A stretch of DNA of 64,000 bases from Sphingobacteriales bacterium (GTDB lineage: Bacteria > Bacteroidota > Bacteroidia > Chitinophagales > Chitinophagaceae), in NCBI GenBank assembly GCA_016235125.1, contig JACRLZ010000001.1, positions 298,645-362,644 on the forward strand, written 5' to 3'. How positions within the stretch are numbered: the first letter of the stretch is position 1; the number at the start of each line of letters is the position of its first letter. A model generated the notes under the pieces. It searched no databases. It was not told the DNA's origin and worked only from the letters and a program-made list of their open reading frames with translations. Shown one piece after another: positions 9,470 to 18,230 of the stretch. Position numbers and translations under genes: made by a program.

Positions 9470-10588
9470 ATGAAAAACCATATCCACCTGCTGCAACTTA
9501 ACTTAAATTTTTCTGATTTCAGGTTTGGCTTGCTTTGTTTTGTAACAGCATTCGTTGTTACACTAATTGCTATTCCGCCGATCATCAGCCTTATAAAAAA
9601 ATACCGGTTTTATGATTTGCCCAATGCCCGCAAAGAACATACAAACCCGATTCCCACAATGGGTGGTGTGGCCATTATTGCCGGCATGATGATTTCCTTA
9701 TTTATGTGGTTTCCTTTCAGTACCATTCCTGCACAACTTTGTTTTTTCCTGTCGGTGCTGGTGCTGCTTGCACTCGGCATCATGGACGATTTAAAAGACC
9801 TTGCTGCCAAATATAAATTCCTGGTGCAGCTCTCTCTTGCTGTACTCATTGCATTAAGCGGCATACGTATCACATCGCTTGATGGACTATTCGGTATTTA
9901 TGATTTATCTGTTTCCGCACAATATACTTTTACCATACTTGCCATCGTGGGCATTACAAATGCCTTTAACCTCATTGATGGTATTGATGGGCTTGCTGGC
10001 GGGCTCGGGTTCATGAGCCTGATTGTGCTTGGTCTTTTCCTTACCCTGAATGGCGACGCCAACACTGCGCTTATCTCTTTCGCATTGGGAGGCGGCATTC
10101 TTGCTTTTTTGTATTTCAACCTTAATCCTGCCCGCATTTTTATGGGCGACACCGGCTCTCTTGTTTTGGGATTTGTCATTGCTATTTTATGTATCCGTTT
10201 GATGCAGGTGAACCTTACTTCTCTTAATCCAGCGCTGCCCCATGCAGCTTCGTTTATAGCCGGTCTTGTTCTCATCCCGGTGTTTGATACAATCCGTGTT
10301 TTTGGCATTCGAATATGGAAAGGCAGATCTCCTTTTGTCGCCGATAAAACACATATTCATCACCTGCTTACCAACCAGGGCTTTAGTCATGGGTTTTCTG
10401 CCCGCTTCATTTGCTTTATTCATGGGTTCATTTTAATGGAAGTATACTGGCTGCGCAACATACGGCAGGAACTATCTATTGTTGTTTTGCTTGTGCTTAT
10501 GTTGGGCATTACCTGGCTGCTGAAAAATCTTGGACTATTTGTTAAGAATCAGAAAACGGGAGCAACAGCAATAATAAAGGCAGATTAA
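9470..10588 (+). CDS. WecA/MraY-family undecaprenyl-phosphate sugar-1-phosphate transferase
   Basis: The 372-residue polytopic protein starts polymer synthesis by moving a HexNAc-1-phosphate from its UDP form to undecaprenyl phosphate. Family motifs are all present: PNARKEHTNPIPTMGG near residue 47, the DD pair in GIMDDLKDLAAKYK, NAFNLIDGIDGLAGG, ARIFMGDTGSL, and the cytoplasmic histidine loop DKTHIHHLL. About ten hydrophobic segments are visible. The HIHHLL loop and lack of MraY-specific features favour the WecA/TagO branch rather than peptidoglycan MraY. The gene is convergent with mnmE, with only 8 bp between stops. Confidence 0.92.
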   Translation: MKNHIHLLQLNLNFSDFRFGLLCFVTAFVVTLIAIPPIISLIKKYRFYDLPNARKEHTNPIPTMGGVAIIAGMMISLFMWFPFSTIPAQLCFFLSVLVLLALGIMDDLKDLAAKYKFLVQLSLAVLIALSGIRITSLDGLFGIYDLSVSAQYTFTILAIVGITNAFNLIDGIDGLAGGLGFMSLIVLGLFLTLNGDANTALISFALGGGILAFLYFNLNPARIFMGDTGSLVLGFVIAILCIRLMQVNLTSLNPALPHAASFIAGLVLIPVFDTIRVFGIRIWKGRSPFVADKTHIHHLLTNQGFSHGFSARFICFIHGFILMEVYWLRNIRQELSIVVLLVLMLGITWLLKNLGLFVKNQKTGATAIIKAD

Positions 10589-10596
10589 ATATTTAG

Positions 10597-11976
10597 TTAC
10601 TTTCCGATACAGAACTTACTGAAGATATAATCCAATTGATCTTCGTTTGTGATCTCACCGGTAATTTCACCCAAATAATGAAGACAACGGCGGATATCCA
10701 ATGCCAATAGATCCCCGGTTAGTTTATTATTCAACCCCTCTTTAATATCTCCTAATGATTTTTGCACTTCTTTTAATGCATGATAATGTCTTGCATTGGT
10801 GACAATGGTTCCTTCGGCCTGTACATTACCTGTCAGCACTGCATCAACCATTCTTTCTTTCAATACTTCAGTATGCAGGTTTTTCTTTGCTGATATAAAA
10901 ATGACTCCTTCCGTATCGCTGAATTTTTCTTTTGCTGCTCCCTCTCCATCAATGTCAATTTTGTTGATAATAAGAAGATAATTCATTTGTTCTTTTTCCA
11001 GTTCTGACTTCTTACCTCTGACCTCCTGCATCATTTCTCCAGCATCAATCAAATACAAAACAAGATCAGCCTGCTTCATTTTTTCAAGGCTTCTCTGCAT
11101 TCCTTCCGTTTCAATAACATCTGCTGTATGCTGCCTTATACCTGCTGTATCTATCAGCCGGAAAAGTATTCCATCAATATTGATCACTTCCTCTATTGTA
11201 TCCCTTGTGGTACCGGGTATATCACTTACAATGGCCCTATTCTCATTCAGCAAGGCGTTTAATAAAGTAGACTTCCCTGCATTGGGTTTGCCAATAATAG
11301 CAACACTTACCCCATTCTTAATTACATTCCCCAATTGAAATGAATTTACAAGCTTATGGGTTGAAACATTAAGTTCATCAATCAGTTCATGAAATTGCTT
11401 TCTATCTGCAAACTCCACATCTTCCTGGCTGAAGTCCAGCTCCAGTTCAATTAATGCAGAAAATTGTATTAACCGTTCTCTCAGTTCTTTTAACTCTGAA
11501 GAAAAGCCACCACGGATATTATGCAATGCAGCTTTCTGCGAAGCAGCTGTATTGCTGGCTATCAGGTCAGCCACTGCCTCTGCCTGCGCCAGGTCAAGCT
11601 TGCCGTTTAAAAATGCCCGTTGTGTAAATTCTCCCGGCTTTGCCAGTCTTGCTCCGGCTCTTATACATGCTTCTATTATTTGTTGCTGCACAAAAGGGCT
11701 GCCATGACAGCTGATCTCAATGACATCTTCACCAGTATAGCTTTTGGGGGCTTTAAAAATGGAAACAACTGCTTCATCAATGTCCTTATCATTTTCCCTG
11801 ATAAATCCTACATGCAATGTATGTGAAGGTTGCTCCGGAAGGTTTTTAGAAGGAAATAAGGCATTAATGATATTAAATGTTTTTTTTCCGCTCATCCTTA
11901 TCACTCCAATAGCCCCGATTCCCGGAGGAGTAGCCAGCGCCACAATAGTATCTCCCCAATCAGCCAGTTTATTCAT
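10597..11976 (-). CDS. mnmE: tRNA modification GTPase MnmE (TrmE)
   Basis: With MnmG this enzyme makes the 5-carboxymethylaminomethyl group on wobble uridine 34. The 459-residue protein has the N-terminal tetrahydrofolate-binding domain (GDTIVALATPPGIGAIGVIR), a helical domain, the inserted G domain (GKPNAGKS near residue 227, SDIPGTTRDT, DTAGIR, NKID), and the essential C-terminal FCIGK. In the G domain, around residues 315-325, a short stretch (MQEVRGKKSELEKE) is encoded by a sequence of the AGGTCAGA...AAGTCAGAA repeat type seen elsewhere in gaps. The gene seems to have its own promoter. Confidence 0.97.
   Translation of the reverse strand: MNKLADWGDTIVALATPPGIGAIGVIRMSGKKTFNIINALFPSKNLPEQPSHTLHVGFIRENDKDIDEAVVSIFKAPKSYTGEDVIEISCHGSPFVQQQIIEACIRAGARLAKPGEFTQRAFLNGKLDLAQAEAVADLIASNTAASQKAALHNIRGGFSSELKELRERLIQFSALIELELDFSQEDVEFADRKQFHELIDELNVSTHKLVNSFQLGNVIKNGVSVAIIGKPNAGKSTLLNALLNENRAIVSDIPGTTRDTIEEVINIDGILFRLIDTAGIRQHTADVIETEGMQRSLEKMKQADLVLYLIDAGEMMQEVRGKKSELEKEQMNYLLIINKIDIDGEGAAKEKFSDTEGVIFISAKKNLHTEVLKERMVDAVLTGNVQAEGTIVTNARHYHALKEVQKSLGDIKEGLNNKLTGDLLALDIRRCLHYLGEITGEITNEDQLDYIFSKFCIGK
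11003..11033. repeat. AGGTCAGA/AAGTCAGA-type degenerate repeat inside mnmE
   Basis: On the minus strand the sequence reads GGAGGTCAGAGGTAAGAAGT followed by CAGAA, matching the AGGTCAGAAGT-type repeat after ffh (52317-52345). It lies in a loop of the MnmE G domain that is normally shorter. Confidence 0.5.
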
Positions 11977-12082
11977 GCATCAAAAATACTACTACACTTC
12001 ACAATATATGCGACAAAAACATCTACTCATGCGCTGAGCTACAAAGTATCCTATAGAAGTGATTGGGAGTCGCTGAAAATAA

Positions 12083-12104
12083 AAATCCCCCCGGATACCG
12101 GGGG
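12083..12104 (-). terminator. Rho-independent terminator after the tonB operon
   Basis: CCCCCGG (12088-12094) pairs with CCGGGGG (12098-12104) around a 3-base loop. On the minus strand the stem is followed by ATTTTTATTTT. It lies 25 bp after the tonB stop and should end the exbB-exbD-exbD-tonB transcript. Confidence 0.85.
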
Positions 12105-12128
12105 ACTTATAATAAATTATACTATTCT

Positions 12129-12953
12129 TTATTCGCCTGTTACCTGGAAGGTAATAGGTTGCTTACGGTAAGCTTTTACAAAGCGTCCGTTTTGCTGTGC
12201 CGGTGTCCATTTAGGTCCTTTTTGAATTACTCTTACAGCCTCCTGTTCCATGCCATATCCATGATTGGTCAGGGCTCTAACGTCGCTTATATTTCCTTCT
12301 TTGTCCACCACAAACTGAACTACTGTTGTATAGGTTCCTTCAGGAGCTCCGTTGTCAACCGGGGTGTTGGCATTTAGTGTTCTTTCAAGATATTGACGCC
12401 ACTTGCCATCACCACCGGGATAAGAAGCTTCTATTTCCACTTTGTCAAATATCCTGTTCTCATCTTCTTCTTTCTTTTCCTCCACAATTTGCTTGCCTTC
12501 GTCTATTACCGCAGGGGTAGGTACTGCATCATCTTTAACCCCTTCCTGGTTTACTTCTGCAATCTTTACATCTTTTAATTCTTCCTGGGGTGGGGGTGGT
12601 TTTTCTACTTCTTCATCCTTTTTAACTATTGGCGGAGTAAACTGTTTCATTTCCACCTTGGGCGGTTCCTGTTTTGGGGGCGGGGGTGGGGGCGGTTCTA
12701 TTTTCTTTTCTTCCTGCTTGATATCCTGCAGGGTTACTTCGGTTGTTCTAATTTTTTTCTTGCCCGAACCTTTTACACTGCTTGCTAATACAGAGCCCAG
12801 CAAAGCAAGAAGGGCAATGGCAGCTGTAATTGCAAGTGCACGGAAAATTCGCCTGTTATAGGTCTTCCGGAGATCATAAGCCCCATAGTCTTTGTTTTTT
12901 CCATCAAAGATGATATCCAGAAGATCGGCCGAAAGAATTTTGTTGGCTTCCAT
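12129..12953 (-). CDS. tonB: TonB family energy transducer
   Basis: The 274-residue protein links the inner-membrane ExbB/ExbD motor to outer-membrane transporters. It has a 35-residue cytoplasmic N-terminus (ADLLDIIFDGKNKDYGAYDLRKTYNRR), one membrane segment (residues 37-57), a long proline/glutamate/lysine periplasmic spacer with a PPPPPPP run near residue 88, and a C-terminal TonB domain (ASYPGGDGKWRQYLERTLN ... VVQFVVDKEGNI ... KWTPAQQNGR). It is the last gene of exbB-exbD-exbD-tonB, 55 bp after exbD. A paralogue with the same N-terminal motif lies at 34328-35149. Confidence 0.95.
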   Translation of the reverse strand: MEANKILSADLLDIIFDGKNKDYGAYDLRKTYNRRIFRALAITAAIALLALLGSVLASSVKGSGKKKIRTTEVTLQDIKQEEKKIEPPPPPPPKQEPPKVEMKQFTPPIVKKDEEVEKPPPPQEELKDVKIAEVNQEGVKDDAVPTPAVIDEGKQIVEEKKEEDENRIFDKVEIEASYPGGDGKWRQYLERTLNANTPVDNGAPEGTYTTVVQFVVDKEGNISDVRALTNHGYGMEQEAVRVIQKGPKWTPAQQNGRFVKAYRKQPITFQVTGE

Positions 12954-13008
12954 TAGTTATTCTTTTTTATTTAGATGCTGTTTACTGTTGATTCCACAGC
13001 CAGCCGGG

Positions 13009-13659
13009 TTATTTTAAATTCGGATTATTTTTTTCTGTCGCCTGTATCAATTCATATTCCTGGGGAAATATCTTAACCATCGCATAGGTCTTTACCTGGT
13101 TAATCTTCATTTCGTCAAGAATATCCACTGTATTTTTATACGTGGCATCCTGGCTGGGCTTAATAATTACCACAAAATCACGGTCAAGACAGGCATCCTG
13201 CCAATCCGGGTTTTTGTCTTCTTTTGCTTTTTGCTGCCGTTTCTTACATTCACTCTCGGGATAGTTATAGTCATGCTGATGTTTTTCCATCACCCTTTTT
13301 TTCTTATCAATAATTTCATCCCGTATTTCTTTCCAGGTAGCTGACTTGAAGTTACTGGCACTCTCATCCAGTTTACCTTCGTAATAATAGACCTGGTTTC
13401 CCTTACCCAGCATAATGGTCAACGCCCCTGACTCCTTAGCCTCGTTTTGCTGGGTAGAATCTTTTACATCCTTTGGCATTCGCAAATCCATGGCCTTTGG
13501 ACTGCTCATCGTAGCAGTAAAAACGAAAAAAGTGATAAGCAAAAACCCAAGGTCCACCATGGGTGTCATATCCACACGGGTAGAAAGTTTTTTAGCCTTT
13601 TTTACCCCCGGCCCTTTTTTATGACCGCCATCGCCACCGCCAGAATCTATACTTGCCAT
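13009..13659 (-). CDS. exbD: Biopolymer transporter ExbD (second copy)
   Basis: The 216-residue protein has a basic N-terminus with a glycine-rich start (IDSGGGDGGHKKGPGVKK), then STRVDMTPMVDLGFLLITFFVF, in which the Asp of MVDL is the motor's proton-carrying residue in a single membrane helix. The periplasmic part (residues 60-216) ends in the ExbD fold (FVVIIKPSQDATYKNTVDILDEM). An insertion near residues 130-160 carries two Cys (SECKKRQQK ... WQDACLDRD), longer than in enterobacterial ExbD. It lies between the first exbD (24 bp) and tonB and probably forms a mixed ExbD dimer with the first copy. Confidence 0.93.
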   Translation of the reverse strand: MASIDSGGGDGGHKKGPGVKKAKKLSTRVDMTPMVDLGFLLITFFVFTATMSSPKAMDLRMPKDVKDSTQQNEAKESGALTIMLGKGNQVYYYEGKLDESASNFKSATWKEIRDEIIDKKKRVMEKHQHDYNYPESECKKRQQKAKEDKNPDWQDACLDRDFVVIIKPSQDATYKNTVDILDEMKINQVKTYAMVKIFPQEYELIQATEKNNPNLK

Positions 13660-13683
13660 ATAATTATTTTAATAAGTTAAAAA

Positions 13684-14352
13684 TTATTCAATTTTTATTC
13701 CTTTCCTGATTGCTTTATCCATGGCCGAACCGGTTGGAGCATCTTCCAATGCCGTAACCAAATTAAATTTAAACTCATCATTTTTTTTCAGAGCTGAAAT
13801 AACAGCTTCAAAGGTTGGATATTTTGATTCTCCGTCTCCCTTGATCAGATATTTTAATTTTCTTTGTCGTTCAGCGTAAACTTGTTTGGCGGCCTGTATC
13901 CAACTGACTAACTGGTTATCAACACTATCCATTACCGGGATTCCGGGCTGCGTTCCAGGATTTTGGTTTTCGGGGTCCATGTCAAGCAAACTGTTCAATT
14001 GTGAAAAAGGAACTCCCACCGCATATGTTTTTCTGTACGTTGCAATTTGGTCGTTTGTGAAAGTCAAACTACGGATAGTACCTACCTTTTTTAAAACATC
14101 ATCAAATATGCTTTTATCTTTTTCCGCAAGCACTGTAAAGTAAACCCGGTTGGCCGTATCAATGGTCATTAATATCGCATCATCCGGAGGAAGCTCCTTC
14201 GATGAAACCGAGCCGGGTGTTTTAATCTCTACCGGCTCTGGCGGTTTGAATTTGGTGGCCATAATAAAAAAGGAAAGTATCAGAAAGGCTATGTCCACAA
14301 AAGGTGTCATGTCGGTATCTGTACTCTTCCTTGGTATCTTAACACTTGGCAT
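13684..14352 (-). CDS. exbD: Biopolymer transporter ExbD (first copy)
   Basis: The 222-residue protein begins MPSVKIPRKSTDTDMTPFVD, giving a membrane helix with the conserved Asp in FVDIAFLILSFFIMATKF. The periplasmic region contains ILMTIDTANRVYFTV, as in ExbD/TolR, and ends VTALEDAPTGSAMDKAIRKG. It belongs to the Bacteroidota arrangement with two different ExbD copies after one ExbB. The gap to exbB is 72 bp. It should act with ExbB in turning proton flow into TonB movement. Confidence 0.93.
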   Translation of the reverse strand: MPSVKIPRKSTDTDMTPFVDIAFLILSFFIMATKFKPPEPVEIKTPGSVSSKELPPDDAILMTIDTANRVYFTVLAEKDKSIFDDVLKKVGTIRSLTFTNDQIATYRKTYAVGVPFSQLNSLLDMDPENQNPGTQPGIPVMDSVDNQLVSWIQAAKQVYAERQRKLKYLIKGDGESKYPTFEAVISALKKNDEFKFNLVTALEDAPTGSAMDKAIRKGIKIE

Positions 14353-14424
14353 GATTACAATAATTTAGAATTGAGATGAATAAGTTTCTGAATTCCATAT
14401 GCAAATGCATTGAATCCTGTACGA

Positions 14425-15285
14425 TTATTTGTACAGAGATGCAAAGCTTTGTGTAAGGGTGAAACCTGATTCATCAATGCCGTACGTTATTGAATCGATC
14501 TTGGTAGTAAACACATTATACATGATGAGTGCAATGGCTGATGTACCGATACCGAGCGCCGTGTTATACAATGCCTCCGAGATACCTACCGCAAGTTGTG
14601 AAGAAGCAGCACCGCCACCACCTTCATGGCCCAAGGCACTGAATGACCGGATCATACCCATAACTGTACCCAACAAAGCAACAAGTGTACCTACTGAAGT
14701 AATGGTGGAAAGAAATACCAGGTTTTTTTGCAGCATGGGTAATTCCAATGCCGTAGCTTCTTCTACCTCTTTCTGAATAGCAATAACTTTCTGATCGGTA
14801 TTTAACCCCCCTTCGTTGATCATTTCCTTGTAGCGGCGAAGACCGGCTTTCATTACATTACCTACAGAACCTCTTTGCTTATCACATTCAGATAAGGCAG
14901 CATCCACATTGCGGTTAGCAAGATGATACTGTATTTTCCTGATAAAATCAGAGATGGAACCATTCCCCAGTGCTTTGCGGATCGTCAAATACCTTTCAAT
15001 AGAAAAAGTAATAACCATCAGGAACATTCCAATAAGAAAGGGTATGATGATACCTCCCATATAAATTCCAGCAAGAGCATCTCCCTCTTTAGGTTTATCA
15101 TGCTTGGGCCAGAACCAGCCTTTACCTTTCACTTCAAATCCATTTTCATTACCGAAAATGAAACGCCAGATTAAATAACCAGCGATAATACAAACGATGG
15201 GAGCAAGCCAGGAAATGGCATTGCTGCTCTTTTTCGGCTGAACCGATGTAGCCTTAACTGATGCAGTTGGTTTAATTTCTGCCAT
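14425..15285 (-). CDS. exbB: ExbB/TolQ/MotA-type proton channel
   Basis: The 286-residue protein is the stator-like channel of the TonB motor. An N-terminal hydrophobic segment (residues 24-44) precedes the core: IIIPFLIGMFLMVITFSIERYLTIRKALG, a cytoplasmic helical part, then LVFLSTITSVGTLVALLGTVMGMIRSF and ISEALYNTALGIGTSAIALIMYNVF, the two characteristic channel helices. The gene is first in exbB-exbD-exbD-tonB. No complete TAnnTTTG box is seen upstream (TAGCATTG, on the minus strand at 15343-15350, differs at one base). Confidence 0.94.
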   Translation of the reverse strand: MAEIKPTASVKATSVQPKKSSNAISWLAPIVCIIAGYLIWRFIFGNENGFEVKGKGWFWPKHDKPKEGDALAGIYMGGIIIPFLIGMFLMVITFSIERYLTIRKALGNGSISDFIRKIQYHLANRNVDAALSECDKQRGSVGNVMKAGLRRYKEMINEGGLNTDQKVIAIQKEVEEATALELPMLQKNLVFLSTITSVGTLVALLGTVMGMIRSFSALGHEGGGGAASSQLAVGISEALYNTALGIGTSAIALIMYNVFTTKIDSITYGIDESGFTLTQSFASLYK

Positions 15286-15366
15286 GATCTTAGTTTTTTA
15301 GTTTTGTTTTAAATGATAATAATAAACCTTAGTTCAGAGTTACAATGCTAAGGAAAAAGTTTATAA

Positions 15367-15400
15367 AAAAATCCCCTTCCTTCAATTTTTTGGGAAGGGG
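15367..15400 (-). terminator. Rho-independent terminator after the ABC permease gene
   Basis: CCCCTTCC (15373-15380) pairs with GGAAGGGG (15393-15400), loop 12 bases. On the minus strand the stem is followed by ATTTTTTTATAA. It lies about 100 bp beyond the permease stop and separates it from exbB. Confidence 0.85.
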
Positions 15401-15501
15401 GCTTCAAGTTAAGGATTTTTTCAAACGGAGCAAGTCCCTGACAAATAAATTGATAAGAAATTCGCATCGTTTGCAGAAAATAAATTAGGGTCAATTTTTG
15501 C

Positions 15502-16779
15502 CTACTCATACCGGAGGGCCTCAATCGGATTTAACCTGCCTGCTTTAAAGGCTGGGTAAAGTCCTGCCAGAAGACCCACGATACTGCATATTATGATGCC
15601 AAGAATCACCCAATTCCACGGAACTACAAACCCTGTTTTAAATACTAATGCTGCAAGATTGCCAAAAAAAATCCCGAATACAATACCAAGGATGGCCCCC
15701 AAAAGGCTGATAATTACTGACTCGATAAGGAATTGGCTGCGGACTGCCTTACTTTTTCCCCCGATGGCTTTTACAAGCCCTACCTCCCTGGTTCGTTCAG
15801 AAACTGAAACCAGCATAATATTCATGAGGGCTATAGCTGAACCAACCAGTGTAATAAATCCGATCAGGATAACAGACAATGTAAAAAAACCGAGGATGTT
15901 CATGGCCCTTTCCGCAACACTATCGCTTCTGTCCAGTACAAAATTGTTGTCTTCAATTATATTTAGTTTTCTGATAGCCCGGAAAGTTCCCTCAGCCTGC
16001 CCCATGGCATCGTTTACCTCTCTTAAATCATCCGTCATTACAGCTATCACAAACGAAAATCCTGATGGAAAGTTTCTGTCAACATTTTCATAGCTGGTAA
16101 TAATTACATTATCACGACTGAACCCGAATGAAGAACCTCTTGTTTCCAAAACTCCCAATACCCTGTAAGGAATATTGTTTATCCTAATCACATTATTCAC
16201 TGCCCGTTCAGTTCCTTCCTTAAAAAGTTTTTTGGCCACATCATAGCCTATCAAACATACATTCCGGCCAGTTTGCACATCCAGCTTGTTCAGATTCCGG
16301 CCAACATATATCTCAAAACCGTTTAGTTGCACATAATTCTCATCGCCACCAAACAGCATAACATTCGGGCTTGTCTTTCGTGTTTTATACGAAACAATGT
16401 TATTCCGGTTTCCAAAAATGGAAACACTTTTAGTGGAAGGAAATTCAAATCTTTTTACAAATAACTCCGCTTCATCTTTCGTAATCAGTTTGCCCAGGTT
16501 TGATTTCTTTTCCTTCCTGCTTTTTTTGGAAAGTTTGATCTCTGCATTGCGGCTATCTCCCCCAAACCGGATAGTCCTCTCTTTATATCGTATGGTAAAT
16601 GCATTGGCCCCAAGAGTTGAAAAACTTTCTGTAAACTTCTGATTCATGGCTTTAATAGCTGTAACAATCCCCACCAGTGCCATGATACCGAATGCGATGA
16701 TGGCCACCGTGATACCCGTCCGTAGCTTATTGCTGCGGATGCTGCGAAAAGCAAGTGCAAGAATATCCGGGAATTTCAT
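15502..16779 (-). CDS. ABC transporter permease, MacB/FtsX family
   Basis: The 425-residue protein has the MacB layout: MKFPDILALAFRSIRSNKLRTGITV with the first membrane helix (residues 20-45), a periplasmic MacB_PCD domain (about 50-280), and the FtsX domain with three helices, including SVSERTREVGLVKAIGGKSKAVRSQFLIES, the coupling helix, and the C-terminal AGLYPAFKAGRLNPIEALRYE. Such permeases pair with an ATPase of the MacB/LolD type to export lipoproteins, peptides or drugs or to act in signalling. No ATPase gene is adjacent, so it must be supplied from elsewhere. The start codon abuts a large hairpin (16780-16816). Confidence 0.92.
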   Translation of the reverse strand: MKFPDILALAFRSIRSNKLRTGITVAIIAFGIMALVGIVTAIKAMNQKFTESFSTLGANAFTIRYKERTIRFGGDSRNAEIKLSKKSRKEKKSNLGKLITKDEAELFVKRFEFPSTKSVSIFGNRNNIVSYKTRKTSPNVMLFGGDENYVQLNGFEIYVGRNLNKLDVQTGRNVCLIGYDVAKKLFKEGTERAVNNVIRINNIPYRVLGVLETRGSSFGFSRDNVIITSYENVDRNFPSGFSFVIAVMTDDLREVNDAMGQAEGTFRAIRKLNIIEDNNFVLDRSDSVAERAMNILGFFTLSVILIGFITLVGSAIALMNIMLVSVSERTREVGLVKAIGGKSKAVRSQFLIESVIISLLGAILGIVFGIFFGNLAALVFKTGFVVPWNWVILGIIICSIVGLLAGLYPAFKAGRLNPIEALRYE

Positions 16780-16816
16780 TGTAATCAGTCTGACCGTTCC
16801 GGTCTGACTGATTACA
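16780..16816 (-). promoter_or_regulatory. Inverted repeat directly in front of the permease start codon
   Basis: Two 17-base arms (16780-16796 and 16800-16816) match with one mismatch around a 3-base loop; the arms read TGTAATCAGTCTGACCG and CGGTCTGACTGATTACA. The last base of the repeat is next to the permease ATG (16779-16777) on the minus strand. There is no T-tract, so it is not a standard terminator for the nuo operon that ends 35 bp upstream. It could block or time translation, or be a protein-binding operator. Confidence 0.75.
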
Positions 16817-16850
16817 AAGTTAATGGGCGAACGAAGACAAACAGAGCCGA

Positions 16851-18224
16851 TTAAAAATAATACCAGTTAAGCAATAAATTCGGGAAAATGCCAAGTAACA
16901 AAACCAATGCAGATAATGCAACCAGTGTCCATTTGAAAGCCGGGGTTACATCAACGGGGTGCGCATCTCCTTCCTTGAAATACATGGCTTGAATCACCCG
17001 GAAATAATAATAGACGCTGACGGCAGCCATCAGCACTGCAAAAATCACCAGCCACAGATAATTGCCGGCGCTTAATGTCGCCTTAAGCATGTAAAACTTG
17101 GAAAGAAATCCACCGGTAAGCGGAATACCCGCCAACGAAAGAAGAAATATGGTTGTAGTGGCAGCAAGCAAAGGTTGCTGCTTTGCAAATCCGTTGAAAC
17201 CATCGAAGGTATAGTCTTTCATTTTTATCAGCACAGCAAAAATGCCGATAGTGGCAAAGCTATAGGCCGAAACATAAAGCATAAGCCCTTCTTTGGCCTC
17301 AGCATTCAGCGCAAACAACGAAAGCATCATAAATCCTGCCTGGGATATGCTGGAATAGGCCAGCATTCTCTTTACGCTTTGCTGAAATACTGCAGTAATA
17401 TTCCCGATGAAAAGTGTGGCGGCGGTGATAATTGCAACCAATAGTTGCCACTTGACCTGCAAAGATCCGAATGCCTCGTCGAACAAACGGATGAAAGCTA
17501 TAAAAACAGCAGCTTTAACAATGGTAGCCATGAAAGATGTAAAAACTGTGGGAGCACCGTCATACACATCCGGCGTCCAGAAATGAAAAGGAGCAGCTGA
17601 TACTTTAAATGCCATTGAGAAAAGAAGCAGCACCATGCCAGCAACTAATAACGGAGATGGAGTTCCGGAAAAAAGAATTATTTTATTTGTATAAAAACTT
17701 CCCTGTGCTCCATAAACCAGGGCAATTCCCATCAGCATTAATCCCGTAGAAAAAGCTCCCAGTAAAAAATATTTCAGTGAAGCTTCGTTGCTCTTCAAAT
17801 TCTTTTTGTCGCTGCCCGTTAAAATATAAAGAGGAATAGAAATTATTTCAATGCCGAGGAAAAGAATCAGCAATGAACGGAAGGCGGATGTCATTGTAAT
17901 TCCGCAAAGAATAAAAAAGATCAAAGCAAGATATTCTGCATAATTGATCCCTACTTTTTCCATATCTCTTGAGGAAAGCAACAAATATATCAGCGCTGAA
18001 AGAAAAGCAACAGTATTAAACAATAATGCAAACCGGTCAAAGGCAATCATGTCCTTTGCATCAATATCAAAAAAGACGATCCCCCGCATTTCAAGCACAT
18101 TAACAATCAGCAGCGCTATCATTCCTGCTACAGCAATGTTGCGGATAGATCTTTTTTCTTTCAGCACAATGCCGCTGAACATCATGATAACACCCAAAAC
18201 CGCTGATAATATTAGTGCATTCAT
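16851..18224 (-). CDS. nuoN: NADH-quinone oxidoreductase subunit N
   Basis: The 457-residue antiporter-like subunit of complex I is the last gene of the nuo operon. It is almost wholly hydrophobic with about 14 membrane helices. FLGIEIISIPLYILTGSDKKNLKSNEASLKYFLLGAFSTG contains the conserved Glu and Lys of the proton path, and KVSAAPFHFWTPDVYDGAPTVFTSFMATIVKAA is the family signature. It is 6 bp after nuoM. Length and gene position fit NuoN of the phylum. Confidence 0.96.
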   Translation of the reverse strand: MNALILSAVLGVIMMFSGIVLKEKRSIRNIAVAGMIALLIVNVLEMRGIVFFDIDAKDMIAFDRFALLFNTVAFLSALIYLLLSSRDMEKVGINYAEYLALIFFILCGITMTSAFRSLLILFLGIEIISIPLYILTGSDKKNLKSNEASLKYFLLGAFSTGLMLMGIALVYGAQGSFYTNKIILFSGTPSPLLVAGMVLLLFSMAFKVSAAPFHFWTPDVYDGAPTVFTSFMATIVKAAVFIAFIRLFDEAFGSLQVKWQLLVAIITAATLFIGNITAVFQQSVKRMLAYSSISQAGFMMLSLFALNAEAKEGLMLYVSAYSFATIGIFAVLIKMKDYTFDGFNGFAKQQPLLAATTTIFLLSLAGIPLTGGFLSKFYMLKATLSAGNYLWLVIFAVLMAAVSVYYYFRVIQAMYFKEGDAHPVDVTPAFKWTLVALSALVLLLGIFPNLLLNWYYF

Positions 18225-18230
18225 ATAGTT

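Noticed and set aside
12442..12861. Gly/Ser-rich 139-codon frame on the plus strand
   Set aside because: It is the antisense reading of the proline/glutamate-rich TonB spacer.
16780..16816. Inverted repeat as a terminator for the nuo operon
   Set aside because: There is no T-tract, and the repeat sits directly on the next start codon rather than after a free tail.
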